A stretch of DNA of 64,000 nt from positions 231,771 through 295,770 of the forward strand of contig JAKUCV010001512.1 in the NCBI GenBank assembly GCA_028386065.3. The letters are read 5' to 3'. A model generated the notes under the pieces. That model did no database searches and was not told the DNA's origin. It was given only the letters and a program-made list of their open reading frames with translations. Source of the DNA: Turnera subulata. Taxonomy: Eukaryota; Streptophyta; Magnoliopsida; Malpighiales; Passifloraceae. A program made the translations under genes and the position numbers. Positions within the stretch are counted from its first letter, which is position 1; every line of letters starts with the position of its first letter. Below are positions 35,114-46,782 of this stretch, piece after piece.

Positions 35114-35540
35114 TCAATCATTCCCTCCGTAGAAAGCATAAAAATAGTCAATCCATTCAGTAGGGTTGGCAAATGGCAATAAGCCAGAGCAGGCTGGCAA
35201 GACGAAAACCATCGTAACACTGAAAACAAATCTCATCCAGCCACAGAGCAGACGGGTGGCGGCTGAGATCCAAAGAATGTTTGAGAGATGTATGGCGCAA
35301 AATACCAACCAATACTCGAACCAAGGCCTCCCAGGACATTGACGCAGGCCTTGCCTGAGTCCACAAACGAACCCCAAAAATAACACGATGAAGGTTGGGG
35401 GGAATGTCGGTTGAGATGCCACTGATCACTGGACAAGCAAAAAGGAGGCGACGACAACTATCATCAATATGCCAAAACACATCTTGCAGACAACCAGAGC
35501 TTGGCACCAAAAAATCTGAAAGTCTATGCAGAAACTTATA
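35114..35540 (-). pseudogene. Possible decayed LINE 3' fragment
   Basis: The minus-strand translation around 35510-35400 contains a CLQD...HIDDSCRRLLFACPV segment that resembles the zinc-binding region near the end of plant LINE polyproteins (Cys/His followed by LLF-CP). Several frames are needed to follow it. The evidence is weak and the rest is not recognisable. Confidence 0.25.
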
Positions 35541-36065
35541 ATTGGACTAGGCATCCAGATGCAGAAGCTGCCGAAGTCACGCTCCTGGAACCAATTTATA
35601 AGTATTAGATATTAACATCTTTTTTTTTTTGAAAATGAGATTACAATGTCGTGCCTTTCACTATCCAGACCATCCTTTGCCTTCTTCAATTCAAATACTT
35701 GATTCGCCAGCTCCAGGATTTGATTATTCCTCTCCGAATCTTGCTTCTGCACCTCCAATCTTTGCTTCTAAACAACCCAAACAGACAGTATTTTTAGGTG
35801 TCAACTTTAAACTACCCAAATAGACTAGGATTTAATTAAATCCAACAACAAATTGTACTCAAATAAATCCAAACAACATTAACCAACTAATTAACTAAAG
35901 CCCAAACTTAAAAGACTCAAATACTCATAAATTGGTCCAAGCCGAAACAATAATAAAGTGTAATTATAAATTTCGACAGCCACTAAAAAACGTAGAAGAT
36001 ATGTCGACATGGGCCTCACATAGAATGGTTGATGTCGACTGGGCCCCACAAAGCTCTTGAGTCAA
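35541..36065. other. Intergenic, no feature recognised
   Basis: This is AT-rich DNA with a short T run at about 35621. I see no gene and no clear repeat. Confidence 0.4.
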
Positions 36066-36404
36066 TTACTCTTTAATTGACAGCAAATAGACGGGCTTCT
36101 GTTTCAGCTCCTTCTTAAACTTGATCATAGCATCCTTTTGAAGTTCCGTGTTGATCAAGGCTTGAATGCGATGTAGAAGTTGATTCCTAAGCATCCTTGA
36201 TGTGCTCTTTGTAATTGGACCTTGAGGCAAGGGTATGACTCCATCACTTGCATCAGGTCGGCAGAGGAAAGACAGAAGCGAAGAACTAACTAATGAGAAC
36301 AATCTCTCTCCCTCTCTCTTTGGGGCGGTTAAGGAAAGTGTGTAGCAGAGAGAAGGGGTGGGCGGGGTTTGGTGTGTGGGGGGTTTGGCAAGACGCTTTT
36401 TCAA
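36066..36404 (-). pseudogene. Fragment resembling the C-terminal tail of a Ty3/gypsy polyprotein
   Basis: The 112-codon minus frame contains LPQGPITKSTSRMLRNQL, similar in form to the GPITRSxxK motif found in the tail of many plant Ty3/gypsy polyproteins. No integrase or reverse transcriptase is found nearby. The N-terminal part is low in recognisable features. A small unknown host exon is the alternative. Confidence 0.3.
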
Positions 36405-36597
36405 AAATAAGAACGCTTTCCTTGCTTCGCTGCAGAAACCTTATTTTGTTTGTTTGATAACCTTGCTGTTTCGCAAGTCGTAACCGTTTCTTTATGTCAA
36501 CTTTTGAACAAAAAAAATTAATAAAGGTATTATCCCTTTTCTATTTGGCAACTCTGCCGACTCGATTCTGTCCAGAAAACTGTTTGTCCATGTCATT

Positions 36598-36721
36598 TTT
36601 AAGCAAAATAAATAGAGAAGTTATGATCACTAAGACAATTGTTAAATTTAATTGTCATTTTTAAGCAAAATAATTAGAAAAGTTATGATCGCTAAGACAA
36701 TTGTTTAATCTAATTGTCCCA
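36598..36721 (+). repeat. Tandem duplication, ~61 bp x 2
   Basis: Two adjacent copies of TTTTTAAGCAAAATAA...AAGACAATTGTT(A/T)AAT(T/C)TAATTGTC, differing at a few positions. Confidence 0.85.
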
Positions 36722-37929
36722 AAAAAGGTGGTGTCATTCCCTCTTTAGGTAGTCTATTTTTTCCTTTTTGCTCATCTCTCTTTAAGGCCATGGTTCTATG
36801 GAAGTTCTCCGCATATATGAAAATGGTGCCTAACCTGAATAATAAATAAGAAATCAAGGATTAGATTCTCCAACGAATAGTAAGGATTCTTATTAAGTTC
36901 TTATTGTTAAAGGTTGGAGCAATACTGTAAAATATGACCTATCAGTTTGCAAGCTATGTGGGAATAGATGATCCGTACTTGAACTATATCTTTGATACTT
37001 TCTAAACCACCACTCTTCCTATCAAAACACCAATGCTAATAATTTTTTAAACCACCCCTCTTCCTTGGGTCAAATAACAATTTTAATTTTGTGATTATGG
37101 TGTGTCCTTTACACATTTGATCAAATAAGTTATAACAAATCTGTGCTGATAACGCCACTAACTTTCTCAACCACAACTCTCTCGTGTCAAAAAACAATCT
37201 GAACAATTTGATGTCTCATAATAATTTGATGTCTCAGGCCCTTCGTACCGAGTTTTTAGAAATCACAATAATGACAAATTAATTTATTAGAATAATAGAT
37301 GATGAATAAGCAAGCCATTCATCAAATAATATTACACATAAATAACAGCACCATCTTTTAAAATTGGGAGCAAACAATTTGTTTGAAAGGCTCCTCTAAA
37401 GTCTCCAGGTGATCCATTCCCAAAGGCTGGCTCATAGGAAAAAAATGGATCTCAGATTTCTGCCATGACATTAGTAGCTACCCACCTTTAGATGGTGAAA
37501 TTTAGAATCTTCACTAGTTTGCCTAAAGCTCCATATTTTCGCTTTCCCAAACCCAAAGTCTCAGTCGAACCTGATGCACAACAGGTTTACACTTCTCCAA
37601 ATATTGAATATCACAATAAACCTGTTTTCATAATTATGGGTCAGCGCCTCCTGGAAAACTTTTTATACTTGGAAAAACATTGGGAAAACTTTCCCAAAAT
37701 CATTTGAAGATGAAACCTAAATTAATTGAAATAAACTGATAACAATTGGAATCAGACATGAACTATGCAGGCCAATGATTAATTGAAATAAATCAAGTAA
37801 TTAGCTGATCACAAACTTCCTGATTGTGCTACCACGACCCAATATGTAAAACCTAATAAAGATTCCAAAATTCATCTCAGCCAATCACAATTGAACATCT
37901 ACTCACAAACCCGGTAAGTTTAGAAAAAC
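36722..37929. other. Intergenic, AT-rich, nothing recognised
   Basis: No ORF shows domain signatures. Two short related passages (about 37000-37100 and 37140-37230, each with ACCAC..CTCTT and TCAAA) hint at an old duplication. Confidence 0.45.
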
Positions 37930-40905
37930 TCGTATTCATCCAAGGGAAAGAATCATTTTGGCAACCATAGTACAATAATTGCATAAGAGGCGTGATTAGT
38001 CGGATGAGATCTAGTTTTCTTCCAGTAATTGTTCCATTCTTGAAAGCAACGGGGGAGAATGAGAAATAAGCTAATTTTTTTTAGGCGGCATAGCATTGAG
38101 ATTTGAGAGGGATGTGCTCCAGCAACAAGTAGGAAAAAACGGCTTAAAGCATGTAAAGATTGATGGTAGCCAGTGGCCAGTAGAGTAGATAAGACAAGGG
38201 AAAACATACATCTGGAATTTGGGTTTTCTCTGACAAACAGGATGTCTTCAAGGTTTTGGAAGCAATATAGCATTATACGGTAGAAACCAAAAGCAAGGGA
38301 ACTGAATCAGGAGGCTAACATTGGAAAGGTAGCCCATCAAGCAATTTGGAAGCTAGCAAAGGGAGAAGAGAAAGCTTCACTTCATAGGATCTTAACAAGA
38401 TTTTGCACCAAAAGCAGAAAATCCTCAGCTGGTGATCCTATGGAATAAAAACAGATAACTTTTACACGATTTCCCCCTAAAAAAAGAAATCTGCAGATGT
38501 TAGTCTTGAGCTTATGTCTTAATAGCTAGAACTTTGTAATAGGGTCAGGAAAAGATCTCTCCCGTAAAAGCAGAGAAGAATGCCAGTGGAAAACACATAC
38601 TGCTCCACTTTCCAGGATTTTATATTTGTTGGCATGTGAAGATGACGAGTGACAATGTAAGGAAGTACCATCCTAACAGCAGCAATATTTTCTTCTTTTT
38701 TTTTTTTTTTTCGAAGCATAGTGGCAGATTTCATTGATAAGATAAATATACATCATTACACAGAATCGTGGCCAAACCAGGTGGTGGTATAGACTCCCAG
38801 CCAGATGTGTGTGTACCCTTACATGCTTCCTTCGCCAGCCAATCGGCTGCTCTATTAGCTTTCCTACAAACTTTTACAATATCAATGTTTCCAAAGTTTG
38901 GTAACAAAGAAGTGATTTCTTTGATTATAGTGCTTATACTCCATGCAGGTTTACCCTGTGTTTTGAGTGCCGTCCACACTTCCATGGAATCCGTCTCAAC
39001 GGATATGTGAGAATACCCGCTGGCTAATGCCAGCTTGACAGCTTCCTTCACTGCGTCTGCCTCTGCCACCAAAGGTGAAGAGGCAAAGCTCCTCCGCGCG
39101 ACCATGTTGATCATAGTTCCATTAGCATTCCTAAAGACCACTCCTATCCCTGCCTTCACATGGTTCTATTTGCAGCTTGCATCACAGTTCGCCTTCACTG
39201 TCCACGGACTCGGTCTTGCCCATTTTTCCTGGTCGGTCCCAGCTAGAGAATTCGGAGTGGTGTGGTTTGGTGGATTCATACCCGTCTTCCCCTCCACTAG
39301 CTCAGTCGCGATCCAGTTTATAGTCACCATAGGCTTGACCATTTCCCCTTGAAAGACCTGCTTGTTCCTAGATTTCCAGATGTTCCACAAAATTATCGCA
39401 ATGGTCTCTTTTAGTTCAGATACTTCACGCCCAGGTAGTGCTTTCCCAATACTCTCCCACCACTTTCCAAAGTCCGGAAATCCGTTTATATCCGGGCAAT
39501 ATCCAAGGACTGACCCAAACCAGGTTGCCTTAGCATGGTTGCAAAAGAAAAGTGTGTGTTCCAAAGACTCTTCACTCTCCTCACATATAGGACACAAGGT
39601 CTCCACCTTCATTGTCCTCTTTCCCAGATTTAATCTTACAGGCAGAGCATTTGTTAGACATTTCCAAACGAAGTTTCTCACTTTTGGCTGAACATTCAGC
39701 TCCCATACGTCCTTCCATATCTGAGGTGGAATCCTGGATGAAGTTTGTTGTGGAATATTTGCCTGTGTATCTGCTAGGTGCTCCAGCAGTCTGTATCCCG
39801 ACTTTACTGCGTAGCCCCCATCCTTTGAATAGTGCCATACTCTCTCATCTTTTACATCTTTTGCAACAGGAATGCTAAGAATGATGTCTGCTTCTTCCTT
39901 GTTTGAATAATTAAAACACTAAATTAGTAGTATTTCACCCACCATGAGCCCTCTGAAAGGGTTCGGTTCTGGTGACACAACCTTGAAACCACTCTCTCTC
40001 GGTATCCATGCATCCTTCCATGTGGCCACTGATTTACCATTTCCAATGTTCCACCTCAGCCCCTTTTGTTCCCTTATTAAAATCTACCTTAAAATCCCAT
40101 CAATAGACTGGCTACTGGCTAGTGGCTATTTTTGTTATAAAGTTTATAGTATGTCGAAGATGGAGAAGAATTAACTACTTTGGAATGCAAAGGTCAAAGA
40201 CATTATGCAATAGAATATACCGGGAAGACAGTCCAGATACCTGAACAGAAAGGCACTAGTATAGTTACAATTGTACAGTTATAGTTACCATTGTACAACT
40301 CTTTCCAGGCCTCCACGACAGTCGAATGTGGAGACCAAAACAAAACTCACCCAAGAGATATTCCCGGTACATCAATAATCACCTCCGGTTATGTAAAAAG
40401 TAGTTTTGCAATCAGTCTTCCCCAAGATGGAACTGAGACTGCTCGTAGCGGAAGTGATAACCATTATGTGACAAAATGCAAGGGAAGAACCACCATGTGG
40501 TCTATCTACGTATCTCCAGAGATTACGTGTGGTCTATCTACGTATCTCCAGAGATTATCTCTAATATCTCTTCACAGGTGAATTACTTTAAAAGATGAAG
40601 ATTTCCAAGTGAAGCAATAACCAGTTGCTGAAAACTCAGACAATCTATTTGGCCAGAGGGAGAGAAATCTTCAACAAAAACATAAGAGTTGCTTTTGCTT
40701 TGATGGTTTATCTAGATAATTTCAATAGAAATTGTAGTTATTGTGATCTGAATAGATCATTAAATAAGTTACTTTCAACATCAAAGCAAGATCAAAGCTG
40801 TTAAGCTTTTCGCAAGACAAAGCTGAGAAATGAAAGGCATAAGTCGCACCGAAAACTATCCCTGCAGTGAGAGTATCAAGATCAAAGCTGTTAAACTTTT
40901 TAGTT
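37930..40905. repeat. Segmental repeat module, copy 2, interrupted by a LINE
   Basis: It has the same landmarks as the other copies: ATTCATCCAAGGGAAAG at 37936, AATTGTTCCATTCTTGAAAG near 38025, TAGCCCATCAAGCAATTT near 38330, CTAACAGCAGCAATATTTTCT ending at 38692. It resumes at 40072 (CTTATTAAAATCTACC) and continues through CTCACCCAAGAGATATTCC to about 40905. Its right part (40575-40905) matches only copy 4, i.e. the downstream flank of the RALF gene, but no RALF coding sequence follows here. Confidence 0.8.
38692..40071 (-). mobile_element. 5'-truncated LINE fragment (zinc-binding region and RNase H)
   Basis: The poly(A) tail is the T run at about 38694-38711. Coding runs on the minus strand from about 40065 to 38731. 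The order of recognisable parts is a LRWNIGNGKS-WKDAW segment, a zf-RVT-like region (FVWKCLTNALPVRLNL, CPICEES-E-LEHTLFFCNHA), then an RNase H-type domain (GIGVVFRNANG, AEADAVKEAVKLA, ETDSMEVWTAL, KANRAADWLAKEA). The reverse transcriptase and endonuclease parts are absent. One in-frame TAG (39166-39168) separates the last two domains and further disruptions lie near 39910-39930. Comparison with module copy 3, which lacks the insert, gives the borders. No clear target duplication is visible. Confidence 0.85.
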
Positions 40906-41472
40906 TGTTAAAGCTATGGGGCTATGGGGAGCTAGCTAGAGTGGAAAGGATGGGCATGATTGAACAAGAAATAATTAATATTCTTTGATTTGTGATTTCT
41001 AGGGAGAGCTATCCACTATATATAACACTAATTAATGAGTCCATAGATATGTATAGATAGGTGCCAGCGGCGGTTTCTATGTGATTGAAACAAAGGAATC
41101 CTTTCCTCTACCGTATTGGGATTCCTTACGAAGATTACAGCCGAAAAACTCCTTCCTGAAGAAGCAATTAGAATACTTAGTCCAATAAGAGTTCTTCTAT
41201 AGATAGGAGAGTAAAAGTATACACTTAGCTTGCATGTCAAATTTTTCTGCCGACCTAGCTAGGGTGCATATATAAAAGTAGTTTTGTAGTTTTGGCTCTG
41301 TATGTGTAATTTAGGAGAGTAGGTGTGCTGCAGGAGTAGATTTGTAGAAAGCCATAGTTAAGAGTTTGGGAGGTTTAATTTGTACTAGCTAGTATCTCTA
41401 TATTAGTGGAAGTTTTTGAAGCTTTGCAGTTTTCCCCAACACCAAACTCTCACATCGAAGAAGAAAAGGAAG
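40906..41472. other. F-box gene upstream region
   Basis: There is no gene. This segment includes the presumed promoter of the F-box gene; CTATATATAACAC (about 41014) is a TATA-like candidate but lies far from the ATG. Confidence 0.4.
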
Positions 41473-42780
41473 ATGTCTTTTTGTTCTAACAAGGATTTAC
41501 CAGAAGAGATAGCGTTGGATATATTGTTACTTCTACCTATGAAGTCTACTGTGAGATTCAGGTGCGTCTCAAGATCTTGGTGCTCTCTCCTCTCGGATCG
41601 TGATTTCATGTACAAGAATCTTGTTGCCTATGGCGGAGAGGAGGAGAACAAGTTTTCTTCTTCCTCTTCTCATGATGATCGTCATCATCATTTGGTGAGA
41701 CACTGTGATGTTGCTAGCGGGAAGACTGTGTTCTCTGTCTTGCCTCATCAAGGCACCCAACTTGATAGTACTCTGCCAAACGTCCCTATTTATTCTGTTC
41801 TAGGGTATGATGAAGGATATACTAGAAACGACCCAACGTATTTTGATTTTGACATTGACATTGTTGGCGGTTGTTATAATGGTCTAGTTTGTTTGATCAG
41901 AAAGCCAGGAGGGGTTGGAGGAGTAGAAGGTGGTGAGATTTTTGTGTGGAATCCTGCGACTTCTGAAACGAAGGTTGTCCCCAAACTGAGTGTCATTGGT
42001 CCACGTGGGAGAATAGGAGATGGGATTGACAAGGAGCGTAGCTTCCTTGGTTTTGGCTTTGATGCAAAGACAAACGATTACAAGATTGTTATGATCACAA
42101 GAGTGTGGTCCGGTCCATTCGAACATGGGTTTTTCTATGATAGAGATCCAGATTACCACCATGAAGTCTGTGTGTACAGCTTAAAGAATGATTGCTGGAG
42201 ATTCATACAAACAGACACTCCATTCTCGAGACTTGTTACTAGCGGGGTCTGTTTTGCCGGAACCAAAGACAGAGTCTACTGGCACGGACTGGTGCCATGG
42301 GGGCAAGCAATTGTAGGGTTTGACATGGGGAGTGAAGAGTTCAAAGCCACCAGCATCCCAGAGGAAATTGGGAAGGTAGGGCCTCGTGTGTGCCATACTT
42401 TTCTGTTGAACAAGTCCCTCTCTGTGGTTGTACAAAGAGGAGACTTTCTTGCACCAGCGGGAGATGATCAGATGTCCTATGAGATATGGGTAATGGCTGA
42501 AGCTGGTGATGGTGTTAACGATTGGTGGACTAAATTGTTCACCATTTCCGGGTTTCCTATGCTTGGATCTCCTCTCGGGTTCCGGAGCAATGGGGACATA
42601 TTTTTCCAAACTCACACGGGAGGATTGCTCGTATTCAACCCAATCACGGGAACACATAGGGATGTTGGTCCAATTATTCCAATAGTAGGATTTCGTTACT
42701 ACTTTTTACAGGTTGTTCCGTATATGCCCACTAAGGTTTCACCTCTATTACAGACTCCCCCTGATGATGATATAATATGA
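41473..42780 (+). CDS. F-box protein with F-box-associated domain
   Basis: The single-exon gene has 435 codons from ATG at 41473 (a more distal in-frame ATG at 41416 adds 19 residues outside the family pattern). The N-terminus carries an F-box (LPEEIALDILLLLPMKSTVRFRCVSRSWCSLL, residues ~8-40) that would bind SKP1 in an SCF ubiquitin ligase. The remainder fits the plant F-box-associated type 1 domain: YNGLVCL, FVWNPATSETKVVP, LGFGFDAKTNDYKIVMI, VYSLKNDCWRFI, and RVYWHGLV...IVGFDMGSEEFKA. This family is large and fast-evolving and includes CPR1-type and S-locus F-box-like proteins; the substrate cannot be told from sequence. The frame is intact. Confidence 0.92.
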   Translation: MSFCSNKDLPEEIALDILLLLPMKSTVRFRCVSRSWCSLLSDRDFMYKNLVAYGGEEENKFSSSSSHDDRHHHLVRHCDVASGKTVFSVLPHQGTQLDSTLPNVPIYSVLGYDEGYTRNDPTYFDFDIDIVGGCYNGLVCLIRKPGGVGGVEGGEIFVWNPATSETKVVPKLSVIGPRGRIGDGIDKERSFLGFGFDAKTNDYKIVMITRVWSGPFEHGFFYDRDPDYHHEVCVYSLKNDCWRFIQTDTPFSRLVTSGVCFAGTKDRVYWHGLVPWGQAIVGFDMGSEEFKATSIPEEIGKVGPRVCHTFLLNKSLSVVVQRGDFLAPAGDDQMSYEIWVMAEAGDGVNDWWTKLFTISGFPMLGSPLGFRSNGDIFFQTHTGGLLVFNPITGTHRDVGPIIPIVGFRYYFLQVVPYMPTKVSPLLQTPPDDDII

Positions 42781-43194
42781 TTATTTATTTAGTCTACTAC
42801 CTAATTAATTATCTTTCATTATCTTATGAAATATGGAGATTTTTTTTAAGTTGTATTATTTATTATTAGCACCGAGTGGATGGCCTGGTAGTTGGTTGAT
42901 TTTGGAGCATCTAAATGCATTTTCTTTCCATAAATCGCTAATTAATCAGGTTGGGGAGGAATATGGGGAGGAATATGGGGAGGAATATAAAGAATTAACG
43001 GGACAGCTATCCCACTTTGAAAGATTATTATACGGGACAAGTTATTCTCCGCAAAGTGATGATGTAGCTTGTAAAATATGTAAGATTACAGAGATTTGTC
43101 CACCCTTTTTTAATACTAATCCATGTACTTTGTTGAAAACTAGAAATAACAATTACATGCGAATCACACAGTCATTATTTTTTCACAAAGCGAG
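42781..43194. other. F-box 3' region with a 12-bp tandem repeat
   Basis: GGGGAGGAATAT occurs three times in tandem at about 42954-42990. The rest is AT-rich, without a gene. Confidence 0.6.
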
Positions 43195-44580
43195 ACCACC
43201 AAGCGATACCATACCATAGTTTCAGGGCCCTAAACAGCCCAGTTTTTTACATGAGGGATTAGTGCCCCTCCTGCGCTCATCCTACCCACATGATGCATGA
43301 CCATCATTTTAACGAATGCATTCATCCAAGGGAAAGAATCACTTTGGCAATCCCAGTACAATAATTGCATAAGAGGCGTGTTAAATCAAATGAGATCTTT
43401 AGTTTTCTTCCAGTAATTGTTCCATTCTTGAAAGCAACGAGGGAGAATGAGAAATAAGCTGACTTTTTTGAGGCGGCATAGCATTGAGAGGGATGTACTC
43501 CAGTAAACACGTTGAAAAAACGGCTTAAAGCATGTAAAGATTGGTGGTGGTCAGTGACCAGTAGATAAGACAAGAGAAAACATACATCTGCAATTTGGGT
43601 TTTCTCTGACAAACAGAAGTCTTCTAGGTTTTGGAAGCAATATAGCATTATACGGTAGAATTTCGAAACCAAAAGCAAGGCAACTGAATCAGGAGGCTAG
43701 CAATGGAAAGGTAGCCCATCAAGCAATTTTTAAGCTAGCAAAGGAGAAGAGAAAGCTTCACTTTATAGGATCTTCGTAAGATTTTACACCAAAAGCAATA
43801 ATCATCAGCTGGTGAATCCTATGGAATAAAAACAGATAAGTTTTACACGATTTCCCCCTAAAACAAGAAATCTGCAGATGATAGTCTTGAGCTTATGTCT
43901 TAATAGCTAGAAATATTTGGAGAGTAATCAAGCCTAGGGTCCAGCAAAGGACCTTGTAATAGGGTCAAGAAAAGATCCCAGCGGTTCAAAAAAGCAGAGA
44001 AGAAAATCAGAGGGAAAACATATACTGCTCCGCTCCACTTTCCAGGTTTTTGTATTTGCTGGCGTGTGAAGATGACGAGTACCATCCTAACAGCAGCAAT
44101 ATTTTCTAGACCCTTATTGAAATCTACCTTAAAATCCCATCAATAGACTGGCTAGTGGCTATTTTTTTGTTATACAAATTATAGTATGTCGAAGATGGAG
44201 AAGATTAAACTACTTTGGAATGCAAAGGTCAAAGACATATGCAATAGAATATACCGGGAAGACAGTCCAGATACCTGAACAGAAAGAAAAGCACTGGTAT
44301 AGTTACCATTGTACAACTCTTGCCAGGCCTCAACGAAAGTCGAATGTTGAGACCCGAAGAAAACTCACCCAAGAGATATTCCTGGTACATCTCCGGTCAT
44401 ATAAAAAGTAGTTCAGCAATCAGTCATCCCCGAGATGGAACTGAGACTGCTCGTAGCGAAAGCGGACAGATGCAAGGGAAGAACCACAGTGTGGTCTATC
44501 TATGTATCTCCAGAGATTATCATCGACTTCAAGGTTCGCTTAGTACCAAATTACCAACCCAGAATCCGAAAACTGTGTTT
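43195..44580. repeat. Segmental repeat module, copy 3
   Basis: This copy lacks the LINE found in copy 2 and is the closest to copy 1, sharing with it the right end (CGACTTCAAGGTTCGCTTAG...CAGAATCCGAAAAC) that leads into the arabinogalactan-like gene. No conserved ORF. Confidence 0.8.
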
Positions 44581-44792
44581 ATTTGGTGTGTAATTTTTCC
44601 TAGCTCAACTCGGACTCAAAGGAAAAAAACAACCATGGCCACCACGGATTTGCATCAAATTAACCGACATTGAAAATAACCGACATTGAAATATATATAT
44701 ATAGACACATCCCATGCATATCTCTATTGTCTTCCAACACAAATTAATACTGTTAACTAAACACATACCTTTAACAAGAGAAGAGATCAAGA

Positions 44793-45422
44793 ATGGCTCT
44801 CTCGGGTGCTGAAGTTGCGTTGTTGATGGTAGCAGCAGTTTTGATGGTGGCGTCCTCCGTGGTCAGGCCTCCATGTCCTCCTCATGCCGTTGCTCCTTCC
44901 CCTTCCTCAACCGTTCAGCCACCAGCCTCCGCTGCTCCCTCCCCGCAGTCAGCATCCACTGTTCATCGCAGCTGTATCTGTATCGATATCCACGGTCAGA
45001 TTTCGTCTTTATCAACTGTTGAGCCACCATCCTCTCCTACAGCGCCGCCTGCTAGGCCACCCACAGTTCCTCAACCTGAGACGAGTATTCCTCCTCCTCC
45101 CGGGCCATCTTCAACCTCTAGACCTCTGCGTCCTCAACCCTTTGCTCCTTCCCCTACCTCAATGCTTCAGCCGCCAGCCTCCGCTGCTCCCGCCCCGTCT
45201 TCATCTACTGTTCAGCCACCAGCAGCCCCTGAAACTCCATCCCCTCTTAAGCCACCAGCCTGCGCTAAACCATCCATGGTTTCTCAAACTCCAGCCTCCT
45301 CTCCCGGCCCCTCCTCGAAAAGGCCATCCGTTTCCTCTCGGCCTCCACCAAGGAGGAGCCTTTTGTTGGATTGTGCTTTCGTTGCCGCTATGCTCATGAC
45401 CCTCTGGCTTTGTTTTAAGTAG
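44793..45422 (+). CDS. Arabinogalactan-like, Pro/Ser-rich secreted protein
   Basis: The gene has 209 codons and no intron. An N-terminal hydrophobic segment (VALLMVAAVLMVASSVV) fits a signal peptide. The body is rich in Pro, Ser, Ala and Thr with Ala-Pro, Ser-Pro and Pro-Pro repeats (QPPASAAP occurs twice), the kind of sequence that is hydroxylated and O-glycosylated in arabinogalactan and related cell-wall proteins. A short Cys-containing insert (HRSCICIDIHGQ, ~residues 68-79) interrupts the repeats, which is atypical for classical AGPs. The C-terminus has a basic stretch (PPPRRS) followed by a hydrophobic tail (AFVAAMLMTLWL), which may be a GPI-anchor signal or a membrane segment. A pseudogene duplicate is at 31381-32142. 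An extensin-like chimeric protein is the alternative reading. Confidence 0.7.
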   Translation: MALSGAEVALLMVAAVLMVASSVVRPPCPPHAVAPSPSSTVQPPASAAPSPQSASTVHRSCICIDIHGQISSLSTVEPPSSPTAPPARPPTVPQPETSIPPPPGPSSTSRPLRPQPFAPSPTSMLQPPASAAPAPSSSTVQPPAAPETPSPLKPPACAKPSMVSQTPASSPGPSSKRPSVSSRPPPRRSLLLDCAFVAAMLMTLWLCFK

Positions 45423-45835
45423 GGAAGGCTTGTTTTAAAATTTGTCCATTATATATGAATGAGAAAAATATGAACAATTTGTCCAATCCAATCTTCATTA
45501 ATAAATAAATTTGTTTCTATACATTGCAAGCTTCTTGTTTTTCTTTCCACTAAATTCTACTGTATAATTACTTCATCTCGTTACTTTTTATTGGTCGTAC
45601 TTTATCTATTAATTCAAATTAGTGTTAAGCATCTGGAGTAGAATTTGGGTATAATAAGAGAAATGAAAATTTAGAGAGAAGATACAAGAGGAAGAGAGGA
45701 AAGAAAAAAAAAGGACTAATTTGTTGATTTTTTACAATACAACGAATAACAAGATGACAATTGGGCACAGAATAACAAATTAATAATATTTAATGGAGTG
45801 ACTTCTTGGGTCATAATAACAAATACTCTCCTTTA
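45423..45835. other. Intergenic, AT-rich
   Basis: 3' region of the arabinogalactan-like gene and AT-rich DNA. No further gene is seen. Confidence 0.5.
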
Positions 45836-45990
45836 CCCAATGTTGGGTTGGTCCAGGTGGTAAGCAACTTGGTTCCGCTTAAGCGAGATCTCGGATTCGA
45901 GTACTTATATACGCTGAAAATCCCCATTGGGAGACTCAACTAGTAGGCCATGGGGTAGATAGATGAGACCACACTTGATAATTGATTTTT
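45836..45990 (+). mobile_element. tRNA-derived SINE (family 1)
   Basis: A-box-like TGGTCCAGGTGGTAAGC and B-box-like GGATTCGAGTAC are spaced as in tRNA-derived promoters, followed by GGCCATGGGGTAGA...ACCACACTTGATA and a T-rich end. The tail recurs near 29880 and 30080. Confidence 0.55.
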
Positions 45991-46310
45991 TTTTTTTGTC
46001 GAAAAAAAAGAGGCATCAGTGGTGTCATCATCGCCCCGTCGGTCCAGGCCCCGGTCAATACCTGTTACATCCTATTAGACCCTCCTCATAGGAGAGACCG
46101 CCCACCGGGCACCAGTGGACACCCTCGCCTGCTACGCATCATAGTGTCGGGGAGTCAGCGGGCTCAACGGCCACCACCCCACCGTGTGGAAGGCCATATT
46201 CGGCCACATCACACTATGAGGCTTGACTAGAAGCGTCGGGACTCGAACCCGAGTCCTAGAGATGGCAGGCTGAAAGCTTTGCCACTGGGCCACCACCCCC
46301 GGTGGTCACT
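45991..46310 (-). mobile_element. tRNA-derived SINE (family 2), full-length copy
   Basis: Read on the minus strand, the head has GGTGGCCCAGTGGCAAAGC (A box) and ACTCGGGTTCGAGTCCCG (B box with a T-arm-like hairpin), then a body ending in TCTTTTTTTTCGACAAAA. A second partial copy is at 46457-46632 and a third, diverged, at 59234-59430 on the plus strand. It is not a tRNA gene because no acceptor stem forms. Confidence 0.65.
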
Positions 46311-46782
46311 TGATAATTGATAGTGGATATCATTATGAACTAATTTATCGACTTCTAAAATTACCTTCTGAGGTTGTAAAATTTGGGTGGATAGTCGCCA
46401 GTTCACCAACCTAGCGGTGACCTACCCCAATATCGTGAAATACAACGACGAACTTGCTACACGCCATAGTGTCGGGGAGTCACCGGGCTCAACGACCACC
46501 ACCCCACCGTGTGGAAGGCCATATTCGGCCACATCACACTATGGGGCTTGACTGGAAGCGCCGGGACTCAAACCCGAGTCTTAGAGATGGCAGGTTGAAA
46601 GCTTTGCCACTGGGCCACCACCCCCGGTGGTCACTTGATAATTGATAGTGGATATCATTATGAACTAATTTATCGACTTCTAAAATTACCTTCTGAGGTT
46701 GTAAAATCAGGGTGGATAGTCGCCAGTCCACCAACCTAGCGGTGACCTACCCCAATATCGTGAAATACAGCGACGAACTTGC
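46132..46782 (+). repeat. Tandem duplication, ~325 bp x 2, containing the SINE head
   Basis: The stretch from ATAGTGTCGGGGAGTCA (46141) to GACGAACTTGCTAC (about 46459) is repeated immediately from 46466 to about 46782 with few changes. Each unit contains the SINE family 2 head and the GATAGTGGATATCATTATG block that also occurs in module copy 1 (30117). Confidence 0.9.

Noticed and set aside
42833..43219. 128-codon ORF after the F-box gene
   Set aside because: No domain, contains the 12-bp tandem repeat and overlaps a segmental module. Treated as chance.
44884..45399. 171-codon Leu/Pro-rich ORF overlapping the arabinogalactan-like gene
   Set aside because: Alternate-frame shadow of a repetitive Pro-rich coding sequence without a signal peptide.
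46210..46310. Possible tRNA gene, and its duplicate at 46533-46632
   Set aside because: B box is good but there is no acceptor stem, and the unit continues into a SINE body.
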